This document shows positions 13,401 to 25,875 of a DNA stretch of 64,000 nucleotides, piece by piece. The position numbers and the translations under genes were made by a program. The stretch is from Apteryx mantelli. Taxonomy: Eukaryota; Chordata; Aves; Apterygiformes; Apterygidae. Where the stretch lies: contig NC_089983.1 of the NCBI RefSeq assembly GCF_036417845.1, positions 16,583,207 through 16,647,206 of the forward strand. The letters are read 5' to 3'. The notes under the pieces are model-generated. The model saw nothing but the letters and a program-made list of their open reading frames with translations. It was not told the origin of the DNA and did no database searches. The stretch's first letter is position 1. Each line of letters starts with the position of its first letter.

Positions 13401-14317
13401 TGCATAGAGATTTGTAAACTCATATGGTTAAATCTTAAAAAGAAGAGCTGGGTAAAATGCATGCAAGTTACCTGTCGTTCAGTTAAATGGAGAAAATGAC
13501 CTGTATTTACCATATGGACCTAGATGAAGTACTTGCTATCTAAACAATCAGTTGCATAAAAAATACTCTACTGATGAATTCTTCATTTACAATTTAATTA
13601 ATCCTTCCAAATGTTACAGAATCCTAATATATCTTAGTAATTATCATTAGAAAGTGGAAATGAAAAGTGGAATTTAAACCCTTATAGTTATGTTCTTGTA
13701 ACTCCCCCTTGTGGGCACATTTGTAGAAGGGTAACCTGTGCTTTCTACTGAATTAAGAAGTTCTGCACACTTGGTTTTGTGGACAATAGACCATTTCTTG
13801 TTCAGATAGAAAACTTGTCAGTGTCCCAAGAAATATTATGAATAATAAACAAATAGGTTATCCTCTTGCACAGCACCTGTTAATTCAAATGTTCTAAAAT
13901 ACTGACTCTTTTGTTGTTACAGGGAATTTTTTTCTAAATTAATGTAAGAATATTTTTAAAGGAAATTTTAAATATGTTAGCCTTTTTGTGTAATTACTCT
14001 TGCTATACAAGAATTGTTATTGCCCATTTAATCTATTTGTTCTGTTTAAAAAAAGATCAAACCGTTGAAATCTATAAATTATTTTTTAAAAGAAAGGGAA
14101 ATATGGTATTTGCAAATCTTATGCTGGAGATGTGGCTACAAAAATTGTAACTTTTTTCTTTTTCTTATCTTCTTACAGTAAACTCTTGAAGATCGCAGCC
14201 AAAGTTCCGTTCCCTTTGTCTGTCGCAATGTTGGCCTTTGGGCAAATGCATTTATACAAAGTACCGCACTTTGTAACTTTTTCTCTTCTTCTACATGTAC
14301 TGTGTTGTATTGTGTAA
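712..14317 (+). CDS. PGAP1: PGAP1, GPI inositol-deacylase, 3' part of gene (16 coding exons)
   Basis: PGAP1 is an ER membrane enzyme that removes the acyl chain from the inositol of newly attached GPI anchors, a step tied to ER exit of GPI proteins. Sixteen exons (712-763, 966-1043, 2486-2561, 2812-2885, 2977-3028, 3884-3950, 4896-5004, 5397-5435, 6571-6664, 7319-7409, 7685-7882, 9997-10132, 11333-11383, 12583-12806, 13195-13299, 14179-14317) join with matching phases into about 527 residues ending in TAA. All introns have GT-AG ends. The first exons give a beta-rich lumenal segment (for example [10 protein letters not shown] and [13 protein letters not shown]). The later ones give several hydrophobic helices, such as [19 protein letters not shown] and [20 protein letters not shown]. 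The family is about 920 residues long, so the N-terminal lipase domain with the catalytic serine lies left of the window. The identification rests on remembered family sequence, with high certainty. Confidence 0.93.
966..1043 (+). CDS. PGAP1: PGAP1 coding exon b
   Basis: This phase-0 exon of 26 codons ([19 protein letters not shown]...) has a beta-strand pattern. The acceptor is a T tract ending in taag. The donor GT is followed at once by a 26-base A run. Confidence 0.87.
1046..1071. repeat. poly-A tract of 26 bases
   Basis: It begins directly after the GT of a PGAP1 splice donor (1044-1045). Confidence 0.95.
2486..2561 (+). CDS. PGAP1: PGAP1 coding exon c
   Basis: Acceptor tgaattgcag, donor gtaagt. 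It encodes [20 protein letters not shown] followed by HLFSFG and leaves one base. It was found by looking for the exon needed to join the phases of its two neighbours. Confidence 0.92.
2812..2885 (+). CDS. PGAP1: PGAP1 coding exon d
   Basis: Acceptor ttctttccag, donor gtaaga. Two leading bases complete a Gly codon, then 24 codons including [15 protein letters not shown], a strongly conserved PGAP1 segment. Confidence 0.94.
2977..3028 (+). CDS. PGAP1: PGAP1 coding exon e
   Basis: Seventeen codons ([17 protein letters not shown]) plus one base. Acceptor tgttttag, donor gtaaat. The intron before it is only 91 bases long. Confidence 0.93.
3884..3950 (+). CDS. PGAP1: PGAP1 coding exon f
   Basis: Acceptor ccttttcag, donor gtaagt. 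It encodes [20 protein letters not shown] plus split codons at both ends. Confidence 0.93.
4896..5004 (+). CDS. PGAP1: PGAP1 coding exon g
   Basis: Acceptor gctatttcag, donor gtgagt. It holds 36 full codons, including [20 protein letters not shown], and ends in phase 0. This is part of the lumenal domain. Confidence 0.94.
5397..5435 (+). CDS. PGAP1: PGAP1 coding exon h (39-base exon)
   Basis: This very short phase-0 exon encodes [13 protein letters not shown] between acceptor atcaag and donor gtaaga. It joins in frame to both neighbours. Confidence 0.88.
6571..6664 (+). CDS. PGAP1: PGAP1 coding exon i
   Basis: Acceptor tgtcttccag, donor gtaact. It encodes [19 protein letters not shown] followed by a YGGQLSTL segment, then one leftover base. 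This segment leads into the membrane part. Confidence 0.94.
7319..7409 (+). CDS. PGAP1: PGAP1 coding exon j
   Basis: Acceptor gattctag, donor gtaagt. It encodes [16 protein letters not shown] and a hydrophobic stretch ([10 protein letters not shown]). The donor is followed by G-rich sequence, a CT run and a T tract of about 40 bases (7449-7488). Confidence 0.93.
7449..7488. repeat. poly-T tract of about 40 bases
   Basis: A pure T run after a CT repeat, 40 bases downstream of a PGAP1 splice donor. Length is prone to sequencing error and polymorphism. Confidence 0.9.
7685..7882 (+). CDS. PGAP1: PGAP1 coding exon k with a transmembrane helix
   Basis: The exon has 198 bases, acceptor tttttggcag and donor gtaaaa. 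It encodes [18 protein letters not shown] and then the helix [19 protein letters not shown], followed by a second hydrophobic segment. Confidence 0.95.
9997..10132 (+). CDS. PGAP1: PGAP1 coding exon l with a transmembrane helix
   Basis: The acceptor follows a TTTG repeat (gtttgttttag); the donor is gtactg. It holds 45 codons, including a basic segment and the helix [20 protein letters not shown]. Confidence 0.93.
11333..11383 (+). CDS. PGAP1: PGAP1 coding exon m
   Basis: Acceptor tctgtcttgcag lies next to a TGTC repeat; donor gtaagt. Seventeen codons in phase 0 ([17 protein letters not shown]) form a loop between helices. Confidence 0.9.
12583..12806 (+). CDS. PGAP1: PGAP1 coding exon n with a transmembrane helix
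   Basis: The exon has 224 bases, acceptor ttattttcag and donor gtaaca. A polar loop ([19 protein letters not shown]) precedes the helix [20 protein letters not shown]. Confidence 0.94.
13195..13299 (+). CDS. PGAP1: PGAP1 coding exon o
   Basis: Acceptor cttttttgcag, donor gtagtg. It encodes [20 protein letters not shown] and then LEILMNSS, a hydrophobic segment with flanking loop. Confidence 0.93.
14179..14317 (+). CDS. PGAP1: PGAP1 last coding exon
   Basis: Acceptor atcttcttacag. It encodes [20 protein letters not shown] and the final helix [14 protein letters not shown], ending at TAA 14315-14317. No dilysine-type ER retrieval signal is seen at the C-terminus. Confidence 0.95.
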
Positions 14318-14730
14318 TGTTTATTTTACATACGAAGAACAGTGCAGCCTAGAAACTAACACTGGAGACATGGCAAATTTCAACAAAGAAATGCCTAGAT
14401 AGATATAATCAATAATTAACATGATTTGGGAAAGATGACAGAACTGTGAATGCTTTATGAAAAGTTTGTGGTTCTTTTCATGTTGCTTAGAAAGCTTCTC
14501 ATGGTGTTTATTTCCTGACTGGAAAAATTAAGTGAATTAATTATGTGTGTGTGTAAGCACATAAATCTTATTAGTCTAACATCTCAATACTCTGTTTGCC
14601 TTGCAGACACTTTTGATGTTTCACTGTACTTCTTTGTTGAAACAGACTTTTTTATTCAGTATGCTGGTGCAGTGTGTATGTTCTGAACTTGCATCTTTTG
14701 CAGTTCTAAAGTATGGTGGTTTAAACTTAA

Positions 14731-14736
14731 AATAAA
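14731..14736 (+). terminator. PGAP1: first candidate poly(A) signal of PGAP1
   Basis: AATAAA lies about 415 bases after the stop codon. It could give a short 3' UTR form. The downstream sequence is only modestly GU-rich. Confidence 0.35.
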
Positions 14737-15079
14737 TTTCAAGCACACTGTGACTATCACAAAAACTACACAGCCAAGTATACTTTTAATCATTTTATGC
14801 TACATTTATAAACTGCCATGGTTGTGTCTAGATAAACTAGAATGTACTGCTTCTACAGAACTGTTATTTCTAGCAAATTATTTGTTCAATCGGTTTTAGT
14901 TGAATATTTGTGAGATAATTGAAAGTCTTGCACATTTTACTTTTTGTGAGAGAGAGAATACTCTGTGTAGCCTTCTATTCAGGAGGTTGCCAGCAGATTC
15001 ATAAACAGTTTGCTATAATGTTGTTTTAAAACATTGCCAGTTTTCTCGAGAATTTTGTCAATTCTGAAATTAATTCTTG

Positions 15080-15313
15080 GGGCTTGTCCATATGTAGAAG
15101 CTAGCAAATGCTGAGGCATGGTGCAAGTTTACAGTGCAGTTGCTATGCTGCACTGTGTTTCCAAGTAAACTTGGCAGAGTCTGTTCCTGGGCAGGGTAAA
15201 CAGAGAAGCAACTGTCTTACAGTAAATGTCCACACATGGAATTAATATGGAATAGCTGCAATATTGTAGATTTATGTCCGCCTATGCTAAATTCCTTGTG
15301 TGGACAAACCTTT
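15080..15313. mobile_element. possible short DNA-transposon relic
   Basis: The ends are imperfect inverted repeats: GGCTTGTCCATATG at the left, and at the right the reverse complement of GTGTGGACAAACC. About 11 of 13 bases of the core GG(C/T)TTGTCCA(T/C)A match. The roughly 230-base body has no ORF. It resembles a non-autonomous hAT-like element, but no target duplication was established. Confidence 0.4.
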
Positions 15314-18300
15314 AGTAATAGTGAGAAATACTGACCATCATTATTAGCTCTGTATAAAGTATTATCTTAGTGCCTAGATGCTACAGTGACTGCCATTTAT
15401 AACAATGCTCAAAATAGCTGGCTGTAAGGAAGCCTGTCCCCTGGATACGCATTTGCTAACAAAAGAAATTCCCCTAGCCATTAGGTTAAAATGATCTGTA
15501 ATTATTAAAAATGATGTGTTGATTCAGTGTAGAGATGAGCTTCTGCGTTATTTGCTTCTGTGTTTGCTGTTTCCGCCATCTCTGAGGCACGTGTCATCTT
15601 AGTATGGAAATACTAGACCATCTTAATCATCCTACAATATGGATAATAACAGGAAATCTGTTACTCACAATCAATTTATATTATGTTCTTCATATAGTAG
15701 TAGAACTTGACCCATTTATTTTATTGTATCTCATCATTATTGCCTGAAGTGCCTCAGTTCTAGCTTGTTTTTAGGGTTAATTCATTTGAGCTGGTTGGGA
15801 AGACTTACCAGTTCATGCAGTGACCTTCCAAAATGAAGGACAAATGTGAAGTAAGCACTTGTTTTGTCACCTCATAAGCAAGCCAACAGTTGAAGCTATC
15901 AGTAAGTCATTAAAACTGCTTTAACTGAATAAGATTGTTGTTACTTAAACCAGTGTCAATGTTAGCAGTAATCTATGTGCTGGTCTTCTAGTCTTAACGT
16001 TTTATATAAAAGACTAGATTCTGCATAGTGTTTGTAATCAGAAAAGCTGTCCGAATAGATTGTATCTTGATACCTTCTTTCTAACTAAATGTATGCTACA
16101 ATATATGTATATGGGATAACTTGTGTGTGTATATATTTGTAGCTAAAATCAAGCAGTCCATTTAACCTGAAGATTATTATTCAAACACAGAAGAATAGAG
16201 TAGATTTTCTATGAAATGGCTGTTGGTGAAGGATCATGGCAAAACTGCACTGGGACCATGGTAAAAGGCCTTCTGTGAAATGTACAGGATCTAATTTCTG
16301 TAGAATGTCGTTTCCTTGGTCTATATCGGTCCTTTTTGCTTGCTACTATATTGTTCTTCTACTTTTGGTTTGCCATCTTAATTAGCTCTTCATTTGATGC
16401 GCAAGCCTGTTTGTCATAGTGATTTTGTTGGAGCTGCAGGTGGAATAAAACAATAGTCAGAATAAGAAGAGTTAACAGTCACAGCATATAGTAACTTTGA
16501 TAGCTTTGATAAAGACTTCCAAATTTGCCCCAGTGTAAAACATACTAAATTGTAGCAGCATAGAAGAACACCAAATTTTTCATCTGTCAATATTTTTCTA
16601 AAGCCAGGAGTTGTGTTGATACTTGTTAGCGTTCTTCCTTGATATAAGTTACAGAATTTTGTGTAGTGATTCCTACGTGACTTTCAAATCTGAGATAGGA
16701 ATAGAACACACGTTTTTAGAAAGATGAAATCCTGAGTCCAAAATCCCAAATACCAGGCTTTATCACATGTCCCTTGATGCTCTCTTTTTTCCAGAGATTA
16801 CTTATCTTCATTGGAGAGAGAAAAAGTCTTATTGCTAGTTTCAATTTTGTATGCTTTCTGTGTCGTTTGCCAGATGAAAACCTTGTTTTCGGAGATGTGT
16901 GTCTGGATTTTTCAGACAGTGATTGTGGACTGTCTAACTTTGGCTGCTTGAGAGCTAGGCATCTACTCCCAAATAGACCCCTGTATAATCATTGCAGGGG
17001 GGAGGGAGTGAAGAGTACAAGTCCAGAGAACAATTTATGCCATCCTAAGAGAGGATGAATGATACTACTTGCCATTCTGAAAAAGACAGGTTTTTATTGT
17101 CTAAAATTGTTTTTCAGGTAAATACAATGATTGTTTATTTTTCTTCTTTTTGGAGAAGCTTCTGTTCTGCAAATTTCTAGTTCTGCCACTGTTTGCTATT
17201 ATAATCTCAGCAGAAATTCCTATCTAGACTATATGGGAGAAGAAGAGCAAGATGCAAATTAACTTGTGATGGATTAGAGGAACTCTGCTCTGTAAGGAAA
17301 GATTTCTGTTAACATGCATTCCCCAGTTCCATTGCTCTCTCCTTTTTCAGAAGTTGAGGTATTAATTTTGCAAAACTGCTGCTCTTCATCCATGTGGATG
17401 TTCACCACATTTTGATGGAGATTATGTTGTGAAAACAAGCATTTTTTGGCTTGTACTTGCGAATCCATTCAATATAAGAATTATTTGTGTGGCTCTTCTC
17501 TACTGTTTTATAAGCTTTCAGAATGAGAATAAAAAGCAGGAGAAGAACCTAGAGTACCAAATATTACTAATTTTAAGTACAGCATATATGTACAGCAAAG
17601 TCAGTATTGTCTTAGTGGGATTTACTGAGAACCTTTTAGTGAGATCTCCATAGGTTGAATTGCTCTTGATGTCTATAATTTTTTCCAGTTGGTGTGATTA
17701 ACCATGCAGGTTTTTCCCTATGGTCTTATCACAGTGCAATAATACTAGCTACATGTATAGTTATCAGTTGATAATGAGTCTATGTTTGGTAAAGGAAAAA
17801 GTGTTTCCTCTTAGTTGAATGTACCAAATGTACCTTGAAACTGAATGAATATTGTCCAAAGGTGGTATTTTCTGTTCTGATTTAAAAGTGGGTTTCAGTA
17901 TGTCATGTGTCAGCATCATTTTAAATGGGGATTGTTTTTTTGTTGTTCCCCCCGCCCCAAATTGTAGTAACGGAATTTTCAGTTACTATTATTTTTAATA
18001 TTTAGAGTTCTGCTCTGATTTTTGAGTGAACTGATACATGTAGCAATTAATTCGGAAATATTCATTTGCAAAGTTAAAACAAAAGCAGACAAAACAAAAC
18101 TGAAAAGAGTAATTGTAATATATAGCAGAAGAAATGGAGAGTTCCTGTATGTGTCTGCTTGAAACAAAACAATTTTAAGTGAAATTCTCATCTATAAACT
18201 AATTGGGCTACCTTTAAAGTCAGTGTTCAGGAAAAAAGTGTATTCATGCTTTAAAAAAAAAAAAAGCATTATTGCATAGTTAGTTTTCCATCTGTTTGCC

Positions 18301-21300
18301 AGTAACAAGCTTATAAACTTGTCACTTGGCCTTTTTCTGAAATCTGACATATCTGCTCTCTGAGCTCTGACAGGATAAAATAAAGTTGATTATGTGCTTG
18401 TGAACAAATGTAAACATTTCAGAAGAGTTTATTTGATGAAGTTTAGTTCAGTACAGTGATGAGAGAGTTTAGATAGACTTTTGTATTTATACTGAAGAAA
18501 GAGAGCAGCCGTTTAGTAGACCTTCAATACTCTGATTTGCTGAAAATGTTTTGTGGGGGGAAGGTTACAGTGTCTGTACAATAATTGTGCTGCTGTTTTA
18601 AATCACTAAGCTACTAGAAAATTGTTAGGTGTAAAACAGCCTAAATTCTTGAAGTTTTTTTTACATTTCATAGTGAATGTTGGACATTTATTTTTCATGT
18701 TTGACTCTTTACATTCCCTTGTGGAAAATAATTTAGGTAGCTTTTTATAAACAGCACTGTACTATAAATGGTTTTAAAACTTTCATCACTGTTTCATTAG
18801 GGGGAGATACACTTCTGTCACCAAAGCTACATGCTACTCTTCTATACCTCTGGATATGTGTGCCAATGAATGACAATTAACAAACAGATTCATTTTTATG
18901 TTAAAGTTAAATAGTTTTTCTACTTTTTTAGAGTTAGAACTTTAAGCTAGTATTCATAATAAAATATTTAAAGCCTCTAAAAGTTTGTTTGAAAACCTTT
19001 TATAAATTTAATATTTTTCTGACACATTTTTGTTTATGGAAGAATGTAATCCAAGCTTTTAATCAGCTCATTTATCTTAAAGCTTAAATTAAATAAAATG
19101 TATAAATTTTATCTTGTTAATAGACATTAACTGCTTTTGTTTAATAAATTTGAAGTGTTTGGAGAGAAAATTCTATAGCTCTTACTTAAGGAAATCTGTC
19201 CAGGGCTTCAACTCTTCAGGTATTTAAGCACATACCTGCCTCAAGTATGTGCTTACTGCCTTGTAACATGGAAGCCTGAGTCAGAGCTGTGATATTTGGA
19301 CCTTAACTTAGTTTAAGATTTCAGGTTTCATTCTGTAATCTTGTATGCATACAGGTCTTGCAACTAGTCCTATTACAAACAGGTCTGGTAAGGATGGCTT
19401 CTCTGCAGTTACTGGCTAACTTTGGTCTAGATTCTGGAAGAAGTGTGTGATATCAGCACTAATTATGTGTCTATAAAAGCCAATGGTACACAAAAAACAG
19501 TTATTCTGTGAATTGTTTTTCATAATACTAGCCTTCTGGCACATCATTCCAGCTCCTCCCTTCATACAAAGTTATCCTTGGTTTGTAGTGCCCTTCCCTG
19601 TAATACAAACATAATGCTTACAGTAATAAGCACTGTGACTGATGCAGTGAGGATGCACAGCCTCTGTCCTGTAGACTGTTGTTCTATTGAAGTTTTGCAT
19701 CTTTGAAATACCAGCAAAGACTTTTTTCCTGTAACTTCTTAAGTAATTTCAAGATTTCTATTAAGTATCAAGCTGAAACTGCAAGTGTCTTGGTGTTTAG
19801 TTTTTTTAAATGTTAAATCAATTATTTTGGGATTAATTGGGGCTTCGGTATTTTCCATTTATGTCACTTAAGGGCGGAAACAGTGTTTGAGACTTCAGTA
19901 CCTGACAACTGGAATTTTTTACAGAAGTTTATGAGAAGTAGACATGACAAGTATAATTAGAGTGCCAGACCAAAATTGAAATGTGATATTATTTCCTCAC
20001 TGTGATTTTAAACTTGTAGCTTTCTGGAGCAAAAAAAAAATCTGTGCCTTACACCAGTAAATGAATACACTAACTGTAGCCTATGGACTTCTGTGGCCTT
20101 ATATTTCACTTTGGAAGTCCATTTGAAAATGACCAAAAATATTTGTGTGGATCATACTGAAACTTGATTTGGGGAAAATATTAAAAAAAAAAAATTAAGA
20201 CCCTCTTTACCAACAGTAGTATTTACAGAAATTAAGCATTTACAGAATGAAGATTTCAGAGAAGTACAGTACATTTGCAGGTTGGAATCACACCAACCAA
20301 AGTTAGAAAGCTTTAGCTGACCCTAATTTGTCAAGTCTTTCTGTTGTGACAAAAAGAAAAATAAGAAGTCTCAAATATGTCTCAACTTTTATGTCTGTCA
20401 AAATCTCATTTATTTTGTTCTTCAGTTTCTTCAAAATAAAAAAAAAATCCTCTAATTGTAGCTCAAGTGAAATATTGTTGAGCATCAGTATCTAGACTTT
20501 AGTGAGAGAAACAAAAGCTGGGTGGTTTGTTTGTTTGTTTTGATTTAGTTTGGGGGGAGGGGGAGGGTTTTAAGCTCCAGAAGTTTTGAATAGTGAATTT
20601 CACTTTTTAGGAAAAATATTTTTATAAAAAAACCTGAAATGTTTGAAAAAATAGGTTTATGTGCTCTTTTCTTCCCAGTTCTCTAAAGAAAAACAGAAAT
20701 ATTGAAGATCCTGAAATTGTATTTTGATACAGTAAAAGATTTCTGTACATGTAATTTTTAATATGAAGAGGTTAGAGAAAGCCACCTCTGGCTTACCTGA
20801 TGTCTCTGTAGGATTTTTTTTATGTCTTGAACAAAAACCCCAAAATTCTGACTTTATTTTTTCAGTATAAGTAGTAACATTGGATCTTGAATAATGATGT
20901 CAAGTCTCAAAGCTTATCGTTGGACTCCGGATGTTTAGACATGTACACAAAATGACTGCATGTCAGCAGATCACAGTAGTTATTTCAAGCAGTGCAAATC
21001 AAAGTTATTAATCTTTTTTTTTGCTGAGAACTAAGTTGAATCTGACTGGCACAACTCTGCTATGGCACAGCAGATAACATGCAACCTTTTTAGGTCTTCC
21101 CTGCTACTTCCTTCTTTATATTAATTTAGGACTTTAAAACTCTTGGTCACCTAACTTCCACTACTCTTGGTTCTGTGATGATGTTACTTCAGAAATCCCA
21201 GTTATCATTGACTTCCTGGCTAGACAATACTAGTACTAAAATCAGCGAGAGGGCAGAACTGCCGTTAGATATCATGATGAATCTAGAAAAAATGTGCAGG

Positions 21301-24300
21301 CCTAGTAACTTTATTATTCCTTAGTTACTTTTTAATTGTTTTTCCCAGCACCAAATCAGAATAATGTTGGGCAAAATACCTATTTAAAATGTATGAGGGC
21401 AGGTGTTTGCTTTTTTTGCAGGGGATAGAGAGAATTGGGGGGGGGGGGGGTTGTGGGTTTTTTGTTTTTTTTTTTTGCTTATAGTATGAAGCAGGCTTAA
21501 AACTTTGAAGAAGACATATGTAACCTTTGGGAAATCTATCACTTAACAAGCAATTCGTCTGACTTTTTAACTCTTCCTGTTTTGAGTTCTTGTATAGCTA
21601 GTGTAAACCTGGTGTTTTAGGTGGAGCTAACCCTAACAGTTATAGGTGTATAGAGATGTTGACAGGGTCTTATCTATTAATGTTTGAATAATGCTGTAAT
21701 AAATTACCATGCTTATTAAAACTTCTATAATTGAATTCTCAGATACAGTTCATGCAATGTGTGATAAGCTTCAGCAAAGTTCTGGTTTTGTGAGATGCTG
21801 AGAAAACCTGGAGAATAGCTATTTTCAACTGCTGTTTGAATTACTGAAAGCTGAATTCTCAGAATCTTTCAAAACTGCGCTCTTAAGTATTGGTCTTTTT
21901 TCGGGTGCCCAATTGTGACTTTCATATTTGGTTTGATGGTTTCTCTGTCTGCAGTGTATACTTCACATTTTTTTATATAAATGCGCATGACTTATGAGTA
22001 CACTGTATAGCATATGCTGTGCTAAATAAACACTTGCGTATATTTCTGTATGTTATCATAACACGGTTGCATTAGTATAAGTGGTAATTCAAAAAAAGTG
22101 CCACTTACCAGTCATACTCTGTAGAGTGTTGTGAATGTTATTTGCACTTTTGTTGTACAAATATGCTAATGACTGTAGTGGTGAACATTTGCCATTAGTC
22201 TTTGCTCAGGTACTCATGTGGAGCAGTTTGGTGCTTTTCCTTCTAACTTGTAGAAAATAAAAACAGTGAACAAAAGCATTTTGGTTAGAGCTTTAATTTA
22301 CATAATCAACACTCCCCCCCCCCCCCATCATTTTGAATAGAATACAATAAAGGTCATATCTGATGAAGCCTGCCTGTTTCAAAATCTTAATCCATTCACC
22401 CTAGGCTTTTACACCTGCCTTTTTATCATAATTAAATGTGCACTAAAATGAAAAATGTTTGTTGAATAACCTAGTTTATATATATGCAGCAGCATGTGCA
22501 TAAAACGTGTTCTATAACTAAGCTATATAATTAGTTCTAAATATGCCTCTTACTCTAGAACAGGATTTTTACCTTGTCGAATTAACTTGCATGCAACTAA
22601 ACATGTAAATTATGTTTATGACTATTTTCAGCTTCAGTGGAATTTAATTCAGATATGCATGAATATTACTTATTGTGGCATATTGACTATATAATTAGTA
22701 TATTCACTTTCAAAAGACTTGATTTGGTAAGGATGTGTTTCTGTACAAGTAGTTTGCTGAGAAAAACCTAAAGCTTAAATTTAAGCACATTCAAAATGTG
22801 GCACACTGACATCTGGCTTGGAAAGCTTTTGTTAAACTAGCTGCTTTCCTCAGAGGAAGATGTGATTTTTGTCTAATGGGTGTAATTGCACTAATAGTAT
22901 TTTAATATGAATGTGTACCGTTTATATTTGACTTTCACTGAAAGAACTATAATGCAATTATCTTTTAAAAACTGTATTTGGCAAAAAAAATAATTAAAAT
23001 CAGTACTAAAACACATTAAAATCAGTCTGTGTATACTTTTAGCTCAGAAAATAACAATAAAAGTTTATAGGTTTTTTTTTTAAGACAACATACAGGAAAA
23101 TAGTATGCTAGTTGAACTTCTTGCATATCCACATACTTCATCAGTCATCGAAACTGCCTAAATTCTGCTAGGGGATTCACAGAGGTCCTACAGCAATAAT
23201 GCATGTTTCAAATTTACAGATAACTTGGGTGTGTTTTACTAGCTGAATATACTGCAATATACTCCCAAGGTTTTCTTTTTGGAAAAAAAAAATAAATTAA
23301 TAAAAGGACTGAGGAGAAAATAAAGGAACAGATGGAAGAAAACTGTTCTTTTTCCTCTCTCTCTTTTTTTTTTTAAGTAGGGAACTAAAATTTATGCACA
23401 AACCATACATCAACTCCTGCTTTTTCCCCTTTCATTATTTCTTTTAGAGGAAAGTATTCCTACTTCTGGTTGATTTAGAGAATAAATTACATAGATGCTA
23501 AAAAGAGTGACTTTGTGGACACCTCTGAAGAGGAAAAGGAGGACTTAAAGGAGAGGTTGTCGTCTTGTCTTCATTGAGGTAGGACAAGTTTGAGCAACAG
23601 GAAGTGATGAATCTGAACACCTCTTCTGATTTGCACACTGAAACACCAAGTGGTAGTGGCCTGCTCAAACTTCCATTCCAGCAGTGTGAAGAACATCTGC
23701 TATTGCAACGATCATGTAAAAAGTAAAGGTACCAGACAGAACTAGGATAGGAGGAAATTAATATTTATAATAGAAGCAGTGTAGAAATCCTTATGAGGAA
23801 AACTTGGATTAAAACAATATGTTACTAAACCAATAAAGTAGTTATGCCAAATGTTCAGACTGCATAAATGACTAGTGAAAAAAAAATGGGGTAGCTGAAG
23901 CAGTATGAACTGTAGAGAAGTAATAGGTCTATGGTGAATAAAGGACCAAGCACTTGTGGGGGGAGGGTTCAGATTAGAAGTTCAGTTATTTAGGCAACAG
24001 AATTGAATCATCCTTTTTTTTTAAATAAAACAAAACAAAACCCCACACAGCTGTGTGCTAACAGCCTGCCACCAGAAGTGCTCGTGTGCTTTGACTAATG
24101 AAGAGGTGGACTTGGACATGCATTCACCAAGGGGAGAGGAGGAAAGCAAAAGCTCTGTGTGTGTAGACCTGAGCTCATTTCATGGTAAGCAAATGAAAAT
24201 TGAGCTGATCAGAGACCTGTTGACATTAACAGAGAGAAATATCAAAGATTTCAAGCAGAGAAAGTCTTGCATTTGGCTTTAACTAAATTTAGCTGATTTT

Positions 24301-24319
24301 TCAATTAGCTATATGTTAC

Positions 24320-24350
<31 letters not shown>

Positions 24351-25850
24351 CTAGAACAGCTCCAGACATAGGAAGGGATGTACATACCAAAAGATTAAGG
24401 ATACTGATTGTATGTATACATAGGGCATAAGAATTTGTTAGTTAAATGGTCATACTGAGGGAGGAATCGAGACTAAAACTCTCTGATGTAAGTTAGCAGA
24501 CAACTATAGTGAACTGTGTTATCAGCTGATGATTCAATATAACTCAGATCTTTGTTTATTGTACCAGAAACAAAATTCTGAATGGAGTTTCTGACTACAA
24601 AGATGGGTGTCTCTGGCCAGGGAAAGAAAAGACTGAAACAGATTAATCAGAAGTCATGTATATTAAAAAAAAACAAAACAACTCTTCCTCAACAAAAGCA
24701 AGTTGTGTGGACAGAAAATCATTCCTATTTCTGTTGGGGGGGGGGGAACCAAAGAAGCTCTTTTGATCTCTGTTGACTATAAGCAATTTGAGGTGTTCTG
24801 CCTTAAGATACCCCTGCTATCTGATGTAGTGGCTGTAAACTGGCTTCTGAATAATTGAATGATGTGTTGGAAAGAAATTAAGAAATTTCCTTGTATGTTT
24901 TAAACTGCTTATTAAAACATCTGAAATTACCTACATTTATCACTCTAATGAAATCTAGCACTCCAGTTTCTCTTCATAATTAAATTTTACTTTTGCTCTT
25001 CTACCACTAACAACAGCTAATAACGAGGGACCCTTGGGTCTGATGATGAAATTTTGCTCTGATTTTTAATAGCATAAATATAGCTCTTTACTTCAGAATC
25101 GGAGAGGTAGCTTGTTTGGAAGGTTGCTTAGGATTGGTTCTGGAGGCAGGCGGATTGGGAAATGAAGGTACTGTTTTGTTTTTTAAACCTGTAACTTCTA
25201 CTAGGTATTTTGCATTGGGTCTGCAGAAGGAAGACTTATGGGTATTTAATCTGGAAACCCCAAATGGAGGGTGAGTAAAATATTGCATTATTCAAAAGAA
25301 ATTAGCTCGGTTTAAATAGCCATAGCAACAGCTTTATTTGATCTTCTAGGTGAAGCTAAGAGGAAATCATCAAGCAACTGCTGAGGGGCATAAACTCAAA
25401 TTCTCAGCTACACACAATCTGGCTATCTAATGAGAATGATGAAACCTACCTAGAGACCTTATCTTTGGAAGCAGGGAAATCCCTGTTTTATAGACAGGGA
25501 ATTGAGATGCAGAAGGTCCTGACATGTCCATGGTCACATATGTAGGCTCTAGTAAGCCAGAAATTACCCAAGAACAGGTATAACAAGCAAAGTTTGTTTT
25601 TCAAGCAAACTAGTATATTATGTTTCTTTACCCCAATTTTCCACCAGAAATATTAAAATTAAGGATGTTCTGATAATAGAAAATTAGGTAACCTGCTAAT
25701 CTTACTGTTTTAATGCCATTGTTCATTTTCGGCTTGAAATTTTGAAACTTTAGATCTATGCAAATACAAAGATATCTCTAGCATAGTTAAACATGACAAA
25801 GATTGATGCTTATTTTTCAACAAACAATAAGAAGTCAAAGAGTGCACGCT

Positions 25851-25875
25851 TGTGTGTGTGTGTGTGTGTGTGTGT
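25851..25875. repeat. TG dinucleotide microsatellite
   Basis: Twelve TG units in intergenic DNA before the C2orf66 homologue. Confidence 0.95.

Larger units (their letters stand above)
7410..14178 (+). other. PGAP1: PGAP1 introns in the second half
   Basis: The long introns are 7883-9996 and those flanking 11333-11383. The part 10620-11230 is clearly richer in G and C than its surroundings and carries overlapping short ORFs on both strands. No family resemblance or consistent splicing supports those as genes. A CpG-bearing patch lies at 9480-9600. Confidence 0.5.

Noticed and set aside
24055-24282. 75-codon ORF starting at GTG, with an internal GTAAGC
   Set aside because: No ATG start, no convincing acceptor upstream and no recognised family. 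It may be an old exon remnant, but nothing supports this.
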